Source of the DNA: JBCAWW01 sp039024315
GTDB lineage: Bacteria > Bacteroidota > Bacteroidia > J057
Length of the DNA stretch: 41,864 bases
Direction of reading: 5' to 3'
Assembly (NCBI GenBank): GCA_039024315.1
Contig: JBCCQN010000051.1
Location: 1 to 41,864, forward strand
A program made the translations under genes and the position numbers. Below are positions 23,818-33,900 of the stretch, piece after piece (positions within the stretch are counted from its first letter, which is position 1; the number at the start of each line of letters is the position of its first letter). Below the pieces are notes generated by a model. That model ran no database searches, was not told where the DNA came from, and saw only the letters and a program-made list of their open reading frames with translations.

Positions 23818-25251
23818 CTCCTCAACCAAATCACAAACCGCCAATGGCGCTGGGTCATCCTGATTGGCCTTGCCTTGCTGACTTTTGGGTCGGTCTGGTT
23901 TGCTTTGCGGATGCGTATCAATTTGCTGTTTGCCATTCCTTTGGTAGTGGTTGGGGCCCTACAGATCATTTATAACTACAAACCCATTTTCTACGCCTTA
24001 TTCTTTTCCATTCCGCTCTCGATGCAGCTGGAGATGGGACCTTTGGCTATGGAAATGGTTTCTGAGCCTCTGATGCTCATACTACTTACCGTATTCATCT
24101 TCAATCTTTTACGGGGAGATCAATTTAGCCTCAAGGCCAAAATCAGGCCTTTTCATGTCCTGATCTTCTTGCTGATATTTTGGACGGCCTTTACCACTTT
24201 GACTTCTGAATTTCCCGGACGCTCGGCCAAGTTTCTTATCTCCAAAATCTGGTATCTAGTCGCTATTGTCTATACGGGAGAAAAGATCATTACCGAGCCT
24301 AAAGAAGTAAGGCGTTTATTCTGGTTGTTTTTCACCTCATTGGTTTTAGTAGCCTTTGGTATCACGGTGCGTCATGCGCTCGTAGGATTTTCTTTTGAAG
24401 AAGCGAATGGAATTGCTTTTCCGCTCTTCGCGAACGGGGTAATTTATGCGGCCACGCTGGTGCTATTCTTGCCATGGTGTTGGTACGCTAGGACCTGGTA
24501 TACACCCAAGAGTTTGGAGTGGTATCTGATTATTATAGGTACTAGTATTTTGGTGCTGGCCACCATATTCACCTACAAGCGAGGCGCCTGGGCGGCCTTG
24601 ACGCTATTGCCAGTCATCGACCTGCTGATTCGCTGGAAGATATTCGATAAATTTGTTTACGGCACCGTCATCGTGGCTGTACTGGCCTTAGGTTATCTCA
24701 TTCAAGACAATCGCTTTTACGCTTTTGCGCCAAATTACCAGAAGACCATTTGGCACGAGGGCGATATTTCAGGCCACCTTTCGGCGACCTTTTCGGGTAC
24801 AGAGATATCTTCGATGGAACGCTTCTATCGTTGGGTAGCAGCCAAGAATATGATTGCGGATATGCCGCTACTTGGCTCTGGTCCTAGTACCTTTAACCAA
24901 GTCTACAAACGCTACACCGACGATGCCTTTAGGACCTACGTGAGTGATAATCCCGAGCAATCCACGACCCACAATTACTTCTTGATGACCTTCACCGAGC
25001 AAGGCTTTCCGGGAGGCTTATTATTCATCGGGATTTGCATATATATGCTGCTCAAAGCAGCTAGGCTTAGGGGTGAAATCACAGACCCACTGCGGCAAAG
25101 TATCTTGATGATGGCGACGCTAAGTTTGTGTACGATCTTATTTCATAGTTTATTGAATGAATTGATCGAAGTGGACAAGATTGGCTCTATGTTTTGGCTA
25201 GCCTTGGTCCTCATCCACAAAAGCGAAGTTTGGCATGAGCAAGACGGATAA
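23809..25251 (+). CDS. O-antigen ligase/polymerase family membrane protein
   Basis: 480 residues with about 11-12 hydrophobic segments spread over the whole length, and the long loop between late helices typical of the Wzy_C/WaaL family (about residues 300-395). Conserved-looking features are the Arg in FTYKRGAWAA before the loop and the loop end TTHNYFLMTFTEQGFPG. The protein should join or polymerise surface polysaccharide units at the periplasmic face. Ligase and polymerase cannot be told apart by sequence. It follows the Wzz-like gene and overlaps the next gene by 17 bp. Confidence 0.9.
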   Translation: MESLLNQITNRQWRWVILIGLALLTFGSVWFALRMRINLLFAIPLVVVGALQIIYNYKPIFYALFFSIPLSMQLEMGPLAMEMVSEPLMLILLTVFIFNLLRGDQFSLKAKIRPFHVLIFLLIFWTAFTTLTSEFPGRSAKFLISKIWYLVAIVYTGEKIITEPKEVRRLFWLFFTSLVLVAFGITVRHALVGFSFEEANGIAFPLFANGVIYAATLVLFLPWCWYARTWYTPKSLEWYLIIIGTSILVLATIFTYKRGAWAALTLLPVIDLLIRWKIFDKFVYGTVIVAVLALGYLIQDNRFYAFAPNYQKTIWHEGDISGHLSATFSGTEISSMERFYRWVAAKNMIADMPLLGSGPSTFNQVYKRYTDDAFRTYVSDNPEQSTTHNYFLMTFTEQGFPGGLLFIGICIYMLLKAARLRGEITDPLRQSILMMATLSLCTILFHSLLNELIEVDKIGSMFWLALVLIHKSEVWHEQDG

Positions 25252-25576
25252 ATACAACTTTTTTGACAATGTCTACGATGTAGTGCGCCTCATCCCCAAA
25301 GGGCGGGTAACTAGCTATGGCGCCATCGCCAAATATCTCGGAGCCGCCAAAAGTGCTCGCATGGTTGGCTACGCCATGAACAGTAGTTTTGAATTACATG
25401 ATGTGCCTGCCCATCGGGTAGTAAATCGCCTTGGCATCCTGAGTGGAAGGCATCATTTCCCACCAGAACGCCCTATGGATGAATCACTTAGAGCAGAGGG
25501 AGTGATCGTAGAAGACAATCAAATTCAGAACTTTGCAGAGGTATTTTGGGATCCCGCCAAAGAATTAGAATTATAA
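25235..25576 (+). CDS. alkyltransferase-like (ATL/MGMT-family) protein lacking the active Cys
   Basis: 113 residues with the DNA-binding half of O6-alkylguanine transferases: Tyr in TSYG (28), the arginine-finger helix SARMVGYAMNSS (Arg 42) and VPAHRVVNRLG. The active-site PCHR is replaced by PAHR at 58-61, so it cannot accept an alkyl group. ATL proteins of this kind, often with Trp there, bind damaged bases and recruit nucleotide excision repair. The start codon lies inside the end of the ligase gene (17-bp overlap), so translation is probably coupled although the functions seem unrelated. Confidence 0.9.
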   Translation: MSKTDKYNFFDNVYDVVRLIPKGRVTSYGAIAKYLGAAKSARMVGYAMNSSFELHDVPAHRVVNRLGILSGRHHFPPERPMDESLRAEGVIVEDNQIQNFAEVFWDPAKELEL

Positions 25577-25597
25577 ATTTTAGCAGACAAGATGTAA

Positions 25598-25639
25598 TTG
25601 ATTAGGCTGGCGCGTCAATAGAGCAAACAACCTAATCAA
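25598..25639. promoter_or_regulatory. 9-bp inverted repeat before the T9SS gene
   Basis: TTGATTAGG (25598-25606) and CCTAATCAA (25631-25639) are perfect inverses separated by 24 bases. It lies 10 bp before the ATG at 25649 and 22 bp after the ATL stop. It may be a leader hairpin or a dimeric operator; there is no T-run for termination. Confidence 0.4.
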
Positions 25640-25648
25640 CGTATTGTC

Positions 25649-27163
25649 ATGTATAAGTTTTCCACTCTATTATTGCTCACCTTTCTTTTTTCTAGCTTTC
25701 AGCTGAACGCTCAGGTCCAAGTATATCACCAGGGCATCAACCAAACCAACGTCAATTTTCGTGGCGCGCCAGTCGTCCTAGCCCAGCAGGATATTACTAC
25801 TTCTCAAGCAGGAAAAGTAGTGGTTCGTTTTGATGGTTCAGGATGGGTAGATCCAGGAGATCGTCTGGTCTTAGCTGCCAATGACAACCCAGATTGGGAA
25901 GTCAACTCTGGTAACGTAGGCATTGAGGCTTACAATAGCGATCAAAGAGCGCGCTCCTTTTCTCATACTCGCACCTACGACGTAGGAGCCGGCAACCATT
26001 CGTTCTACGCAGTAGGTGAAAACTGGGTAGAAACCGACGGCAGTGGTGTTGCCTCTGTTTATGGTAGCCTTACGGTCAAATTTTACCCCAACAGTGGTAC
26101 CATGGCCAAGGTCACCAGCGCTGAGATCGAACAGTCAGGCGTCAACGTAAGAACGGCCCCCACTAGCTTTGCGAGCCTAAATGTAAATGCCCCTATTGCC
26201 GGTACTGTTGTCCTTAACTTTGATGGTTCATGTATCTCTAGCCCCGGTGATCGTATTGTCCTCGCCGCAAATGAAAATATCGCTTGGCAGTCAAATAATG
26301 GCCAGTGTAGCGTAGAAGCCTATGACGGTGATCTAAACACCACTAGCTTTTCTCATTCTCGCGCCTATCCAGTCAGTGCCGGGAGCCATACGTTCTACGC
26401 AGTAGCGCAAAACTATGTAGAGACCAATGGCACCGGAGAGATAGCGATCTATGGACACTTTACGGCTGAGTTTTTTCCAGATACCATTGGAGATGCCTTC
26501 AGCCAGATGGCTCCTATTGTGAGCACCAATACGCCCATGCGAGGTGCTCCTGTTACGCTTAGCAACTTAAGCTTCGACGCTCCTGCAGCAGGTAAAGTGG
26601 TCGTACATTTCAACGGTTATGGCATCCCAGATGTTGGAGACCGTATGGTGCTAGCCGCTAGTGATCAGCCCGATTGGAGTGTCAACGATGGAGCAGTGGG
26701 GATCGAAGCGGTAGATAATGATCTCAATCGCATCTCTTTTTCTCACACTAGGGTATATGATGTTACCCCAGGGATGCAAACGATCTACGCAGTAGCCGAA
26801 AACTATGTGGAGACTGATGGTGATGGTGAGGGTTCTGTTTACGGCAACCTTACCTACCAATATTTCCCTAACACCGTTACTACCGATATCGAGGATCTGG
26901 AAACGCTTAATCTATTTGAGTCGGCAGTAGTAAGCCCTAATCCGAGCAATGGTTTGTTTAAAGTAAGTTTGTCAGGTGTTGCCAAAAGAGACTTTGCCGT
27001 GCAGATCCGCGATACACAAGGTCGTATGATTCAGCAGTCTTCTTTAGCGGCCGGGCCGAACGCTCAACTCGAGCTTGACCTGCGTCATCTACCGGCAGGC
27101 ATTTACTTCTTGAGCCTTAATGACGGTCAGGGCATGCTTTCCCGCAAAATCATCATCGAATAA
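25649..27163 (+). CDS. secreted T9SS cargo protein with three tandem repeats
   Basis: 504 residues. Signal peptide (LLLLTFLFSSFQLNAQ) at 1-22, then three homologous modules of about 130-140 residues (about 23-149, 153-287, 290-415). Each has RGAPV or RTAPT, VVxFDG/NG, GDR(L/I/M)VLAA, SFSH(T/S)R.Y and YAV..N(W/Y)VET. Residues about 425-504 are a type A T9SS sorting domain (SPNPSNGLFKV, then LPAGIYFLSL). The modules appear beta-rich; no named family was recognised. The protein should cross the outer membrane by the type IX system. The three repeats also share a CTACGCAGTAG hairpin sequence, explained by protein conservation. The gene converges on the next with a one-base gap. Confidence 0.88.
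   Translation: MYKFSTLLLLTFLFSSFQLNAQVQVYHQGINQTNVNFRGAPVVLAQQDITTSQAGKVVVRFDGSGWVDPGDRLVLAANDNPDWEVNSGNVGIEAYNSDQRARSFSHTRTYDVGAGNHSFYAVGENWVETDGSGVASVYGSLTVKFYPNSGTMAKVTSAEIEQSGVNVRTAPTSFASLNVNAPIAGTVVLNFDGSCISSPGDRIVLAANENIAWQSNNGQCSVEAYDGDLNTTSFSHSRAYPVSAGSHTFYAVAQNYVETNGTGEIAIYGHFTAEFFPDTIGDAFSQMAPIVSTNTPMRGAPVTLSNLSFDAPAAGKVVVHFNGYGIPDVGDRMVLAASDQPDWSVNDGAVGIEAVDNDLNRISFSHTRVYDVTPGMQTIYAVAENYVETDGDGEGSVYGNLTYQYFPNTVTTDIEDLETLNLFESAVVSPNPSNGLFKVSLSGVAKRDFAVQIRDTQGRMIQQSSLAAGPNAQLELDLRHLPAGIYFLSLNDGQGMLSRKIIIE
25694..25710 (-). repeat. GCGTTC hairpin, stem AGCT/AGCT, loop GAA
   Basis: The stem starts one base after the head. It overlaps the signal-peptide codons of the T9SS gene, antisense. 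Confidence 0.45.
27048..27063 (-). repeat. GCGTTC hairpin, stem CGGC/GCCG, loop CCG
   Basis: Perfect stem, antisense in the T9SS sorting-domain codons. Confidence 0.55.
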
Positions 27164-27164
27164 A

Positions 27165-27845
27165 CTACTTGACGACGAACTTCTGGACCTGCTTTCCAGT
27201 TGCGTGTCGAACTTGAAAATAATATATACCGGCTGGCCATTGACTCACGTCAATGGCTTCGGTATGCATACCCTCTTCGATTGCAGGACGTGTCCAATGA
27301 GTTTTACCTAAGCCATTGATAATCGAAAGCTGCTTGCCCCTGGCATTGCGAAGCGTATATTGCGCATAAAGGCGCGTGTCCACTGGATTAGGGTATAAAC
27401 TCACCACAACTATAGCCTCATCACTCAACGAAAGTTCGATCACATGGCTATGCTGAGGAGTCCCGTCTTCAGCCACTTGCTTGATACGGTAATAAGCAGC
27501 GTCTAAGCCCTGATCCATAATGCCTTCATCCAAAAAGCGGTATTCGAGATAAGTTTCTTGCGCCTGCGCTAATTCCTGATGGATGCTTTGAAAATTCACG
27601 CCATCAAGAGAGCGTTGAACTTCAAAGTGATGCGGTAGTTGGCTAGGATTGACCAAGCCCCATTTGATTTCTGCATCTCGTGCTTCGCGCTTTACTTCCA
27701 GGTGAATCATCTCTTGTGGATGATCAGGTTTTTCCCAAACTTTTTTAGGCTCGTAGGCCAAAAGTCCTCCTCTCATCCCGATTATCGTAAGGATCAGCAA
27801 ACTGATGGAAGCTATATTAGAGGTAGAGGGGAGGATAATCTTCAT
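27165..27845 (-). CDS. secreted protein with T9SS sorting domain
   Basis: 226 residues. An N-terminal hydrophobic segment (about 10-30) serves as signal peptide. Residues about 50-135 form a fibronectin-like module common next to sorting domains (IKWGLVNPSQLPHHFEVQRSLDG then YYRIKQV). Residues about 145-226 are a type A sorting domain (VSLYPNPVDTRLYA, WPAGIYYFQV, QKFVVK end). No separate catalytic domain is present, so it is a small surface or secreted protein of unknown role. Its stop lies one base from the convergent gene's stop. A decayed intergenic repeat lies just upstream. Confidence 0.85.
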   Translation of the reverse strand: MKIILPSTSNIASISLLILTIIGMRGGLLAYEPKKVWEKPDHPQEMIHLEVKREARDAEIKWGLVNPSQLPHHFEVQRSLDGVNFQSIHQELAQAQETYLEYRFLDEGIMDQGLDAAYYRIKQVAEDGTPQHSHVIELSLSDEAIVVVSLYPNPVDTRLYAQYTLRNARGKQLSIINGLGKTHWTRPAIEEGMHTEAIDVSQWPAGIYYFQVRHATGKQVQKFVVK

Positions 27846-27857
27846 AAAACAAATTGG

Positions 27858-27970
27858 TTTAAGTACTTAGACAAAAGTGTTGAGTATTAGAACCTTTAAA
27901 AATCGCCCTATTTGTACCTTGATATTATCTTTTGGGGTACTAACTACTCTTGTTTCTACTTTTGCTTAAA
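27858..27970 (+). repeat. intergenic repeat family, copy 5 (degraded)
   Basis: Starts TTAAGTACTTAGACA and keeps AGTATTAGAACC and GGGGTACTAACTACTC-like parts of the other copies, with many changes between. It occupies the spacer between the two minus-strand T9SS genes. Confidence 0.45.
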
Positions 27971-27983
27971 AGGTATTTTGGGT

Positions 27984-30900
27984 TTAGTTGATGATAAATT
28001 TGACCACTCGTTTTTCATGCCCAGAACTCAGTCTGATAAAATAGACTCCGTGCAAATATTCCCCCACAGGATGTTGCCAATAATTTACCCCTGGCTCTGG
28101 CATGAGGTTTTCGCTCCACATGATTTGCCCTAAGCTGTTGACCACAGTTAGCTCAGCCGCCTGCTTAGGATCAGCCGTAAACTCTACCTTTAACATATCC
28201 TTGGGAGGACTTGGCGCCAACATGAGGCTAAAATCAGAGGCCTGGGTAAGCAGGACAGATTCTATCTGACTATAGGTATAGCTACCATCCAAGTCGATCA
28301 TTTTGAGACGGTAATAAATTTTAGGAAAATCTAGATTGGCAATACTTTGATCTTGCCAGTCGTAAAACTGTAGGTCTGTGGTATTGCCAGCCGCAGCCAC
28401 TTGAGCGATGTTATTAAATAATAATCCATCGATCGAACGCTCTACAGCGAAGCTATGTGTATTTTCCTCTGAGGCGGTAGTCCAAGCTAGCTCAACACTT
28501 TGCTCCCCTTGTTTTGCCTCAAAGGCAATTAATTCGACTGGTAGAGAGCTAAAATCAATACTATAGTCTTCAATTTCTCCGCCAACTGCCCCCCCAGAAA
28601 AGGCAACGAGAGCCATTTCTGGTTCAGATTCAAAAAATCTAAAGCGGCTAAAATAAGTTTGGTCGAGGCTCGTACCGACTGGAATGTCAAAAGTGTAAAC
28701 ATTGCTGCCAGCATTTGCGACTTGATTGACAATCATTTCTCCCTGATCGAGGAAGTCCTGATCCTGATTAAAATCAATCCAACCTACCAGCCAACCAGTG
28801 GCTGAGGCGTCGATTTGGATGCCGCCGCCTTTACCTTGGGCAAGCGTACCATCCTGCCAAGAGCTAAGCTCCAAAAAGCTGACGCCATCGTCAAGATTAT
28901 TGGTCACAGCATTGCCGTCGGCCACATAGCCAATCGTAGTACTGAGATTGACCGCTTCAGAGACCACCTGTTGGCCAAGGAAGTGATGATTATTATCATC
29001 GATTATATGATAAGCAAAACCGGTACGCTCATAATAACTCATCGGTAGATTACCCAAATCAAAGGCTACCGATAAATCAAAGGCAAAATCAACTCCGTTT
29101 AAGCTAGCAGACCCTAAGACAAGCTGTAAAGTAGTTTGCTCTGAGTTGCTCAAGATTTGGCTAGCAACAGATTGGCTGACATCCGTACTCAAAGTCGCTA
29201 CATCTAAAGGAAAACGATCTTGCAGCAAAGAGACGTTATAAGTACCAGCATTGAGATTGGTAAAACTATAGTTACCATCAGCATCTGTTTCTCCCATTCC
29301 CAGATATGTACCATCACTATTGGTTAGGATGACGCTCAAGCCTTCAAGGCCTTGATCAAGGCTCGCATTGTCACAGCTCCCATCGATACTCGGATCGTCA
29401 ATACAGACTTTACCGTTGATCGAATAGTAGCCCCCCACTCTAAGCCCGACATTTGCCTCCATATCGCAATCATTACAGTAAGTACGGCCAATCGCAATCA
29501 CCTTACCACTACGAATATATATATAGGCCAAACCATTGATATCTCCGTCTCCATCATTGGTAAGTACATAACCCACCGGAGCCTTGGCAGAAAGGCGGTA
29601 AAAACCATCTGGAAGGCCATTGAAATTATACTCCCCATTTTCATTGGTAGTTTTGATTACGGCACGTCCTCGGCCTCCGCCGATATCCACACGACTCGGA
29701 GGGATCAAAGCAATTGTTTGATTCGCAAGGCCCTGTTCCCCTGCGTCCATCACCTTATTGTTGTTGATATCCAACCAAACAACTCCCCCCATAACGCCTT
29801 TAGCCTCATAGCCAAAATCAATCCCGTTTATCTCACGACCGTTGGGGATCTCGAAATGATATTGACTTTCGCAACTACCTTGACAAGTCGATCCAAAAGC
29901 AGCAGGACTAGCCTTCAGAGTAGCATTGGCAATCGGGGCGGTATGGGTTTTCACTCCAATCGTATAATCTCCTGGGCTTAGATCCTCAAACTTATAACTA
30001 CCAATGGCATTGCCATCGGTTCCATCGCTAGTTGTGGTAGTCATGAAAGCATTAGCACTACTACAAGGATTTACTTCCCCTATACAAAGGCAGACTTCTA
30101 CTCCGGCAATGCCTTTTTCCAGCGGATCTCGCTGTCCATCACCATCAAAGTCCCAAAAGATAATATCCCCCACACTAGCGAGAGGGCCAAAACCAAAATA
30201 TAGCAGATCTCCTTCTTGCGAATTAAATGAAAATACCCCCTCATTGATAGTCGCGAGACTTTGAGTAGGATTGGTAGCTTGAAAAAGGGAGCCGCTTGCA
30301 TTTTGTGGTAGATCTGTGTCTTGAGTGTCTACACTTACTTGGTAGGTGGCGTTGATGAGTTCCGCGAAGCGGAACGCCCCCTCTAAATCCGAAGACTGGG
30401 TCTCAAGCACTACAAAAGTACCATCCTGATTAAGGTCAACCGCTAGACTTATACTAATATTTTCTAGAGGAGCTTCTATCGCCCTCTGAGCTTTTTTGTC
30501 TCCGTTTTGATCCTGCCAAACTAGGCCGTCTATGCGATAATCACCAAGGGGTCGAAAATACCACTCAGCAGTAGTATTGGTGGGGCCTGCGGCAATCGTA
30601 TTTTTGGCAATAGCATCACAAGTACTGCAGTTTGCGCCATTCTCGTCTGGATCCCCTATGAGTTGGGTCTGTCCCAGAACGCTGTGATCTTGGATTTGTA
30701 CTTGGTGAAAATAAGTTCCTTCTTTCAATTGGCTAAAGAGAGCTTGGCCTTGGCCGTTGGTTTGGCTAGCAGCGACGAGAGGATCAAGCTGAGCATCAAA
30801 TGCCCCATCTTCATCTGCATCAAAATATAGGCTGACCCAGACACCATTTATCCCTTCATCGGCTACATCTTGTTGCAAATTACCATTCCAGTCGGCTTGA

Positions 30901-33900
30901 ACTTTGACGAGCAAGCTCGCCTCTCCCTGAATTTGAAAGCCAAAATCGAGCGAATGATGACCTTGATTGTGATTGATGGTCTCTTGTATGCTGCCGTCTA
31001 TGGTAGCATCGGCTTCGGCAGTTTGTACAAAAGTATATTGATTGCTCAGCGGATGAGTACCCAAGCTGATGCTGTATGCTTGGCCATCTGCAAGATTAGC
31101 AAAACGGTAACGCCCCTCTGTATCTGTATTGACTACCGGACAATCCACCCCAGCGATACAACTATTGCTCAATAACTCAATCGGGAAATTAGAGATTCCC
31201 GTTTCAAGCGGTCCCCTGATACCATCTCCGTTGATATCCTGCCAAACTTGTCCAGACAAGCTAGGCGCATGCGCAAAGCCAAAGTTGATATTTTGGTAAT
31301 CAGTACTTGCGTCTAGCAGAGGTAAATCCGCTAGTTTATCCAATGGATTACCCCAGCGAGCATCGCAGTTTTGACAAACTCCAGTTTCATCGGGATCGCC
31401 TTGAGCAGTACTACCCGCAGGCAAAGAGGCTTCCGCTACTGCTACATAGAAATAACCCTCTCCTAAAGCACAGAAATGGTAGGAACCATCATTTTGAGTA
31501 TAGACAGAATCCAATAACACCCAAGTCCCGGCATTGATGCTAGTCGAACATCCTGCGTCCAGTTTGCTAGCATTGGCTGGAGTTAAGCGTTCTCCGGAGG
31601 AGCCCTCACAAACGTAAGCCATCAATTTTAGCTGCGGAAAAAAACCATCGGTGCCTTCAAATCCATTACTACCATACCAACCCGCTACACTGCCAGAGAA
31701 ATCATTCCACACATAGCCGCTAATACTGCCACTGGGCTTGACAAGCTGCTGAAGGGTATCAGTCAGGGCGTTAAACTGGCGCTGATCAGAAAGTTTGATA
31801 GCTTCAACTTTTGACACTAATTGCACCAAATAATCTTGGGTATAACTCGTAGCAAGCGGACGAAATACCAATTCGATAGTTTGCTCTTGCCCAGAATGTA
31901 GCGCCCCCATATTCATCCAACTAAGACGTCCATTGGCTATATCGAGCTCGGTAGGTACCGGATTGGCCGAAACAAATTCTAATTGAGCCGGATTGTAAAA
32001 TCCAGACCATTTTGCAGCTGTTAGCGAAAGACTAGTCTGCTCAAACATATGTTGTAGCGAAAGTTGGTAGCGAAGTAATCCCCCTTCAATCACCGAAGCT
32101 GGCCCCCTGAGGTCTGTTGCTAAATGGAGTAAGGGGCTCAAAGCAATCTTAAAATCACTCAGGTTACCAGCAGAGAGAGAAACTGCTTTGTGGGTAGAAC
32201 CATTGGGGGCCATCCAAGCGTTTTTGAGCAGACTTGAATCAGTATCTACGGCCAAAATGAAGGTAGCAGCAGGCAAAGCATCAAATTGATAATTGCCATC
32301 AGCGTCTGTTGTTTGGGTGCGCAGGAGAGGCTCTGTGGCATCTAAAATCCCATTTTCATTGCTATCTAAATAAAGCGCCAGTTTGAGGTTGGCAAGCCCT
32401 GATTCATTCGCCTCTTTTTGGCCATTGGCATAGGCTTGAATTGATGCAGTATCAGCAAAAACTTGTCCGGCAAGCATCTGATTACCGGCAATAGGGATAA
32501 TCTTTTGAGTAGTTAAAAGGGCCTCGCCTCCTTGCACTTGAAGCTTCGCCTCGCTAGCTACGAAACTTCCGCTGAAGTCAGGAGGGATGCTCAACTGATA
32601 AGCCAATTCCACTATCTCAGCTTGTGGTATACTTGACTTTTGCAACCACAGAATATCTGATACTAAACTAGCATCGGCAGGTTCTTCCGTTTGCCAGGTC
32701 GCCCCTTGGTCAGTCGAAAACAAAATATTTTGCAGACCCGTAACCGACCCAGCTAAATAATGGGTCCCCGTAGGGATTTTTGCGTGGACACTTATACCAG
32801 CCGCTATTCGCGGAACGCCTAAATCGTGAGGACTGGTATGCCCAAATTGGTATTGTATCGGGAGGGCATGGCCGAGAGGAACGCTATCAAGGGTATTTGC
32901 TTGTAGCGAAAATGGGTGCTGAGCAGCTTTTAGTTGCCCTACTGGATGGCCATAATTTTGGTTGAAACGTTCTTTTTCAAAAAAATTGGCTACTGATTGG
33001 TAGGGGCTTAAGTTAGACTCACACTCATTTCCCAAAACCATAAACTCATAATTGACCAAAGCCATGACGCTCACATTTTCTCGGTTGATATTGAGAAAAT
33101 GGATTTGATCATTGAAGGGCACAAAAGAAATATTGGCGTTAGGGTCTTCTAGCAGTAAGACGCCAGAAGTGTGAATAAGGCGGAAACAGCTAGGATCAAA
33201 GGTCGCAAGGCGACCTACAGGCTGCAAAAAGGCATTGAAATCAGGCAGCAAATCCTCATTGGCATCAAAGCCTTCTTTTACTTGTCCCAACTGATTCCAA
33301 ACGGGTACGACCAATTTTTGGCCGGCAATCGCAGGACTTGAGTTTTGATCAACTGTACCAAGGATGCTTTGCAACAAATCAGCATATTGAGGGGGAATGT
33401 TTTGAGCATTGGGCTCGTTGACCAAAATATCAGCTTTTCGTTCTTCTAATCTAAAATTGAGTTTTTGACTTGTATTGGCCATGAGCGCTGCCCCAGCATC
33501 TTGGGCGCTAGCCCAAACATCGTATTCCAGCCAGAGGTCATCCTCTATGCCTTCAGCCAAGGATACCAAAGTCCCATTTTGATCAGTTTGTGGATACTCC
33601 ACTAGCCAATACTGGACACTGCTCTCACCTGGTGCCAGATCCCCTATATAGCGAAAAGCATCAGAAAGGGTCGAATTCGTACCGAGATGTTTTAGGGATA
33701 GAGAGCCATTCAGTCCCGCATGAGTCCGAGCAGGATAAACCCCTGCCGTTTGGGCATCAAAATCTCCAATATTTATGCTTAAGTCAGTGAGGGTGTTATC
33801 ACCATTATTAGTAATTTTGGCTCCTAAGTAAACCAATTCAGGTCCATTGGCATTTGACTCAACCACTAGATTAGCCCCGCTTAGCAGTTGTATTGCTAAA

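Noticed and set aside
26001..26800. CTACGCAGTAG hairpins at three places in the triple-repeat gene as members of the GCGTTC family
   Set aside because: They fall at the same codons (YAV) of three homologous protein modules, so protein conservation explains them; only two have a CGTTC head.
29352..29981. A 209-residue open frame on the plus strand
   Set aside because: It lies wholly antisense to the large T9SS gene, has no family resemblance and an odd Ile/Thr-rich composition; a shadow frame.
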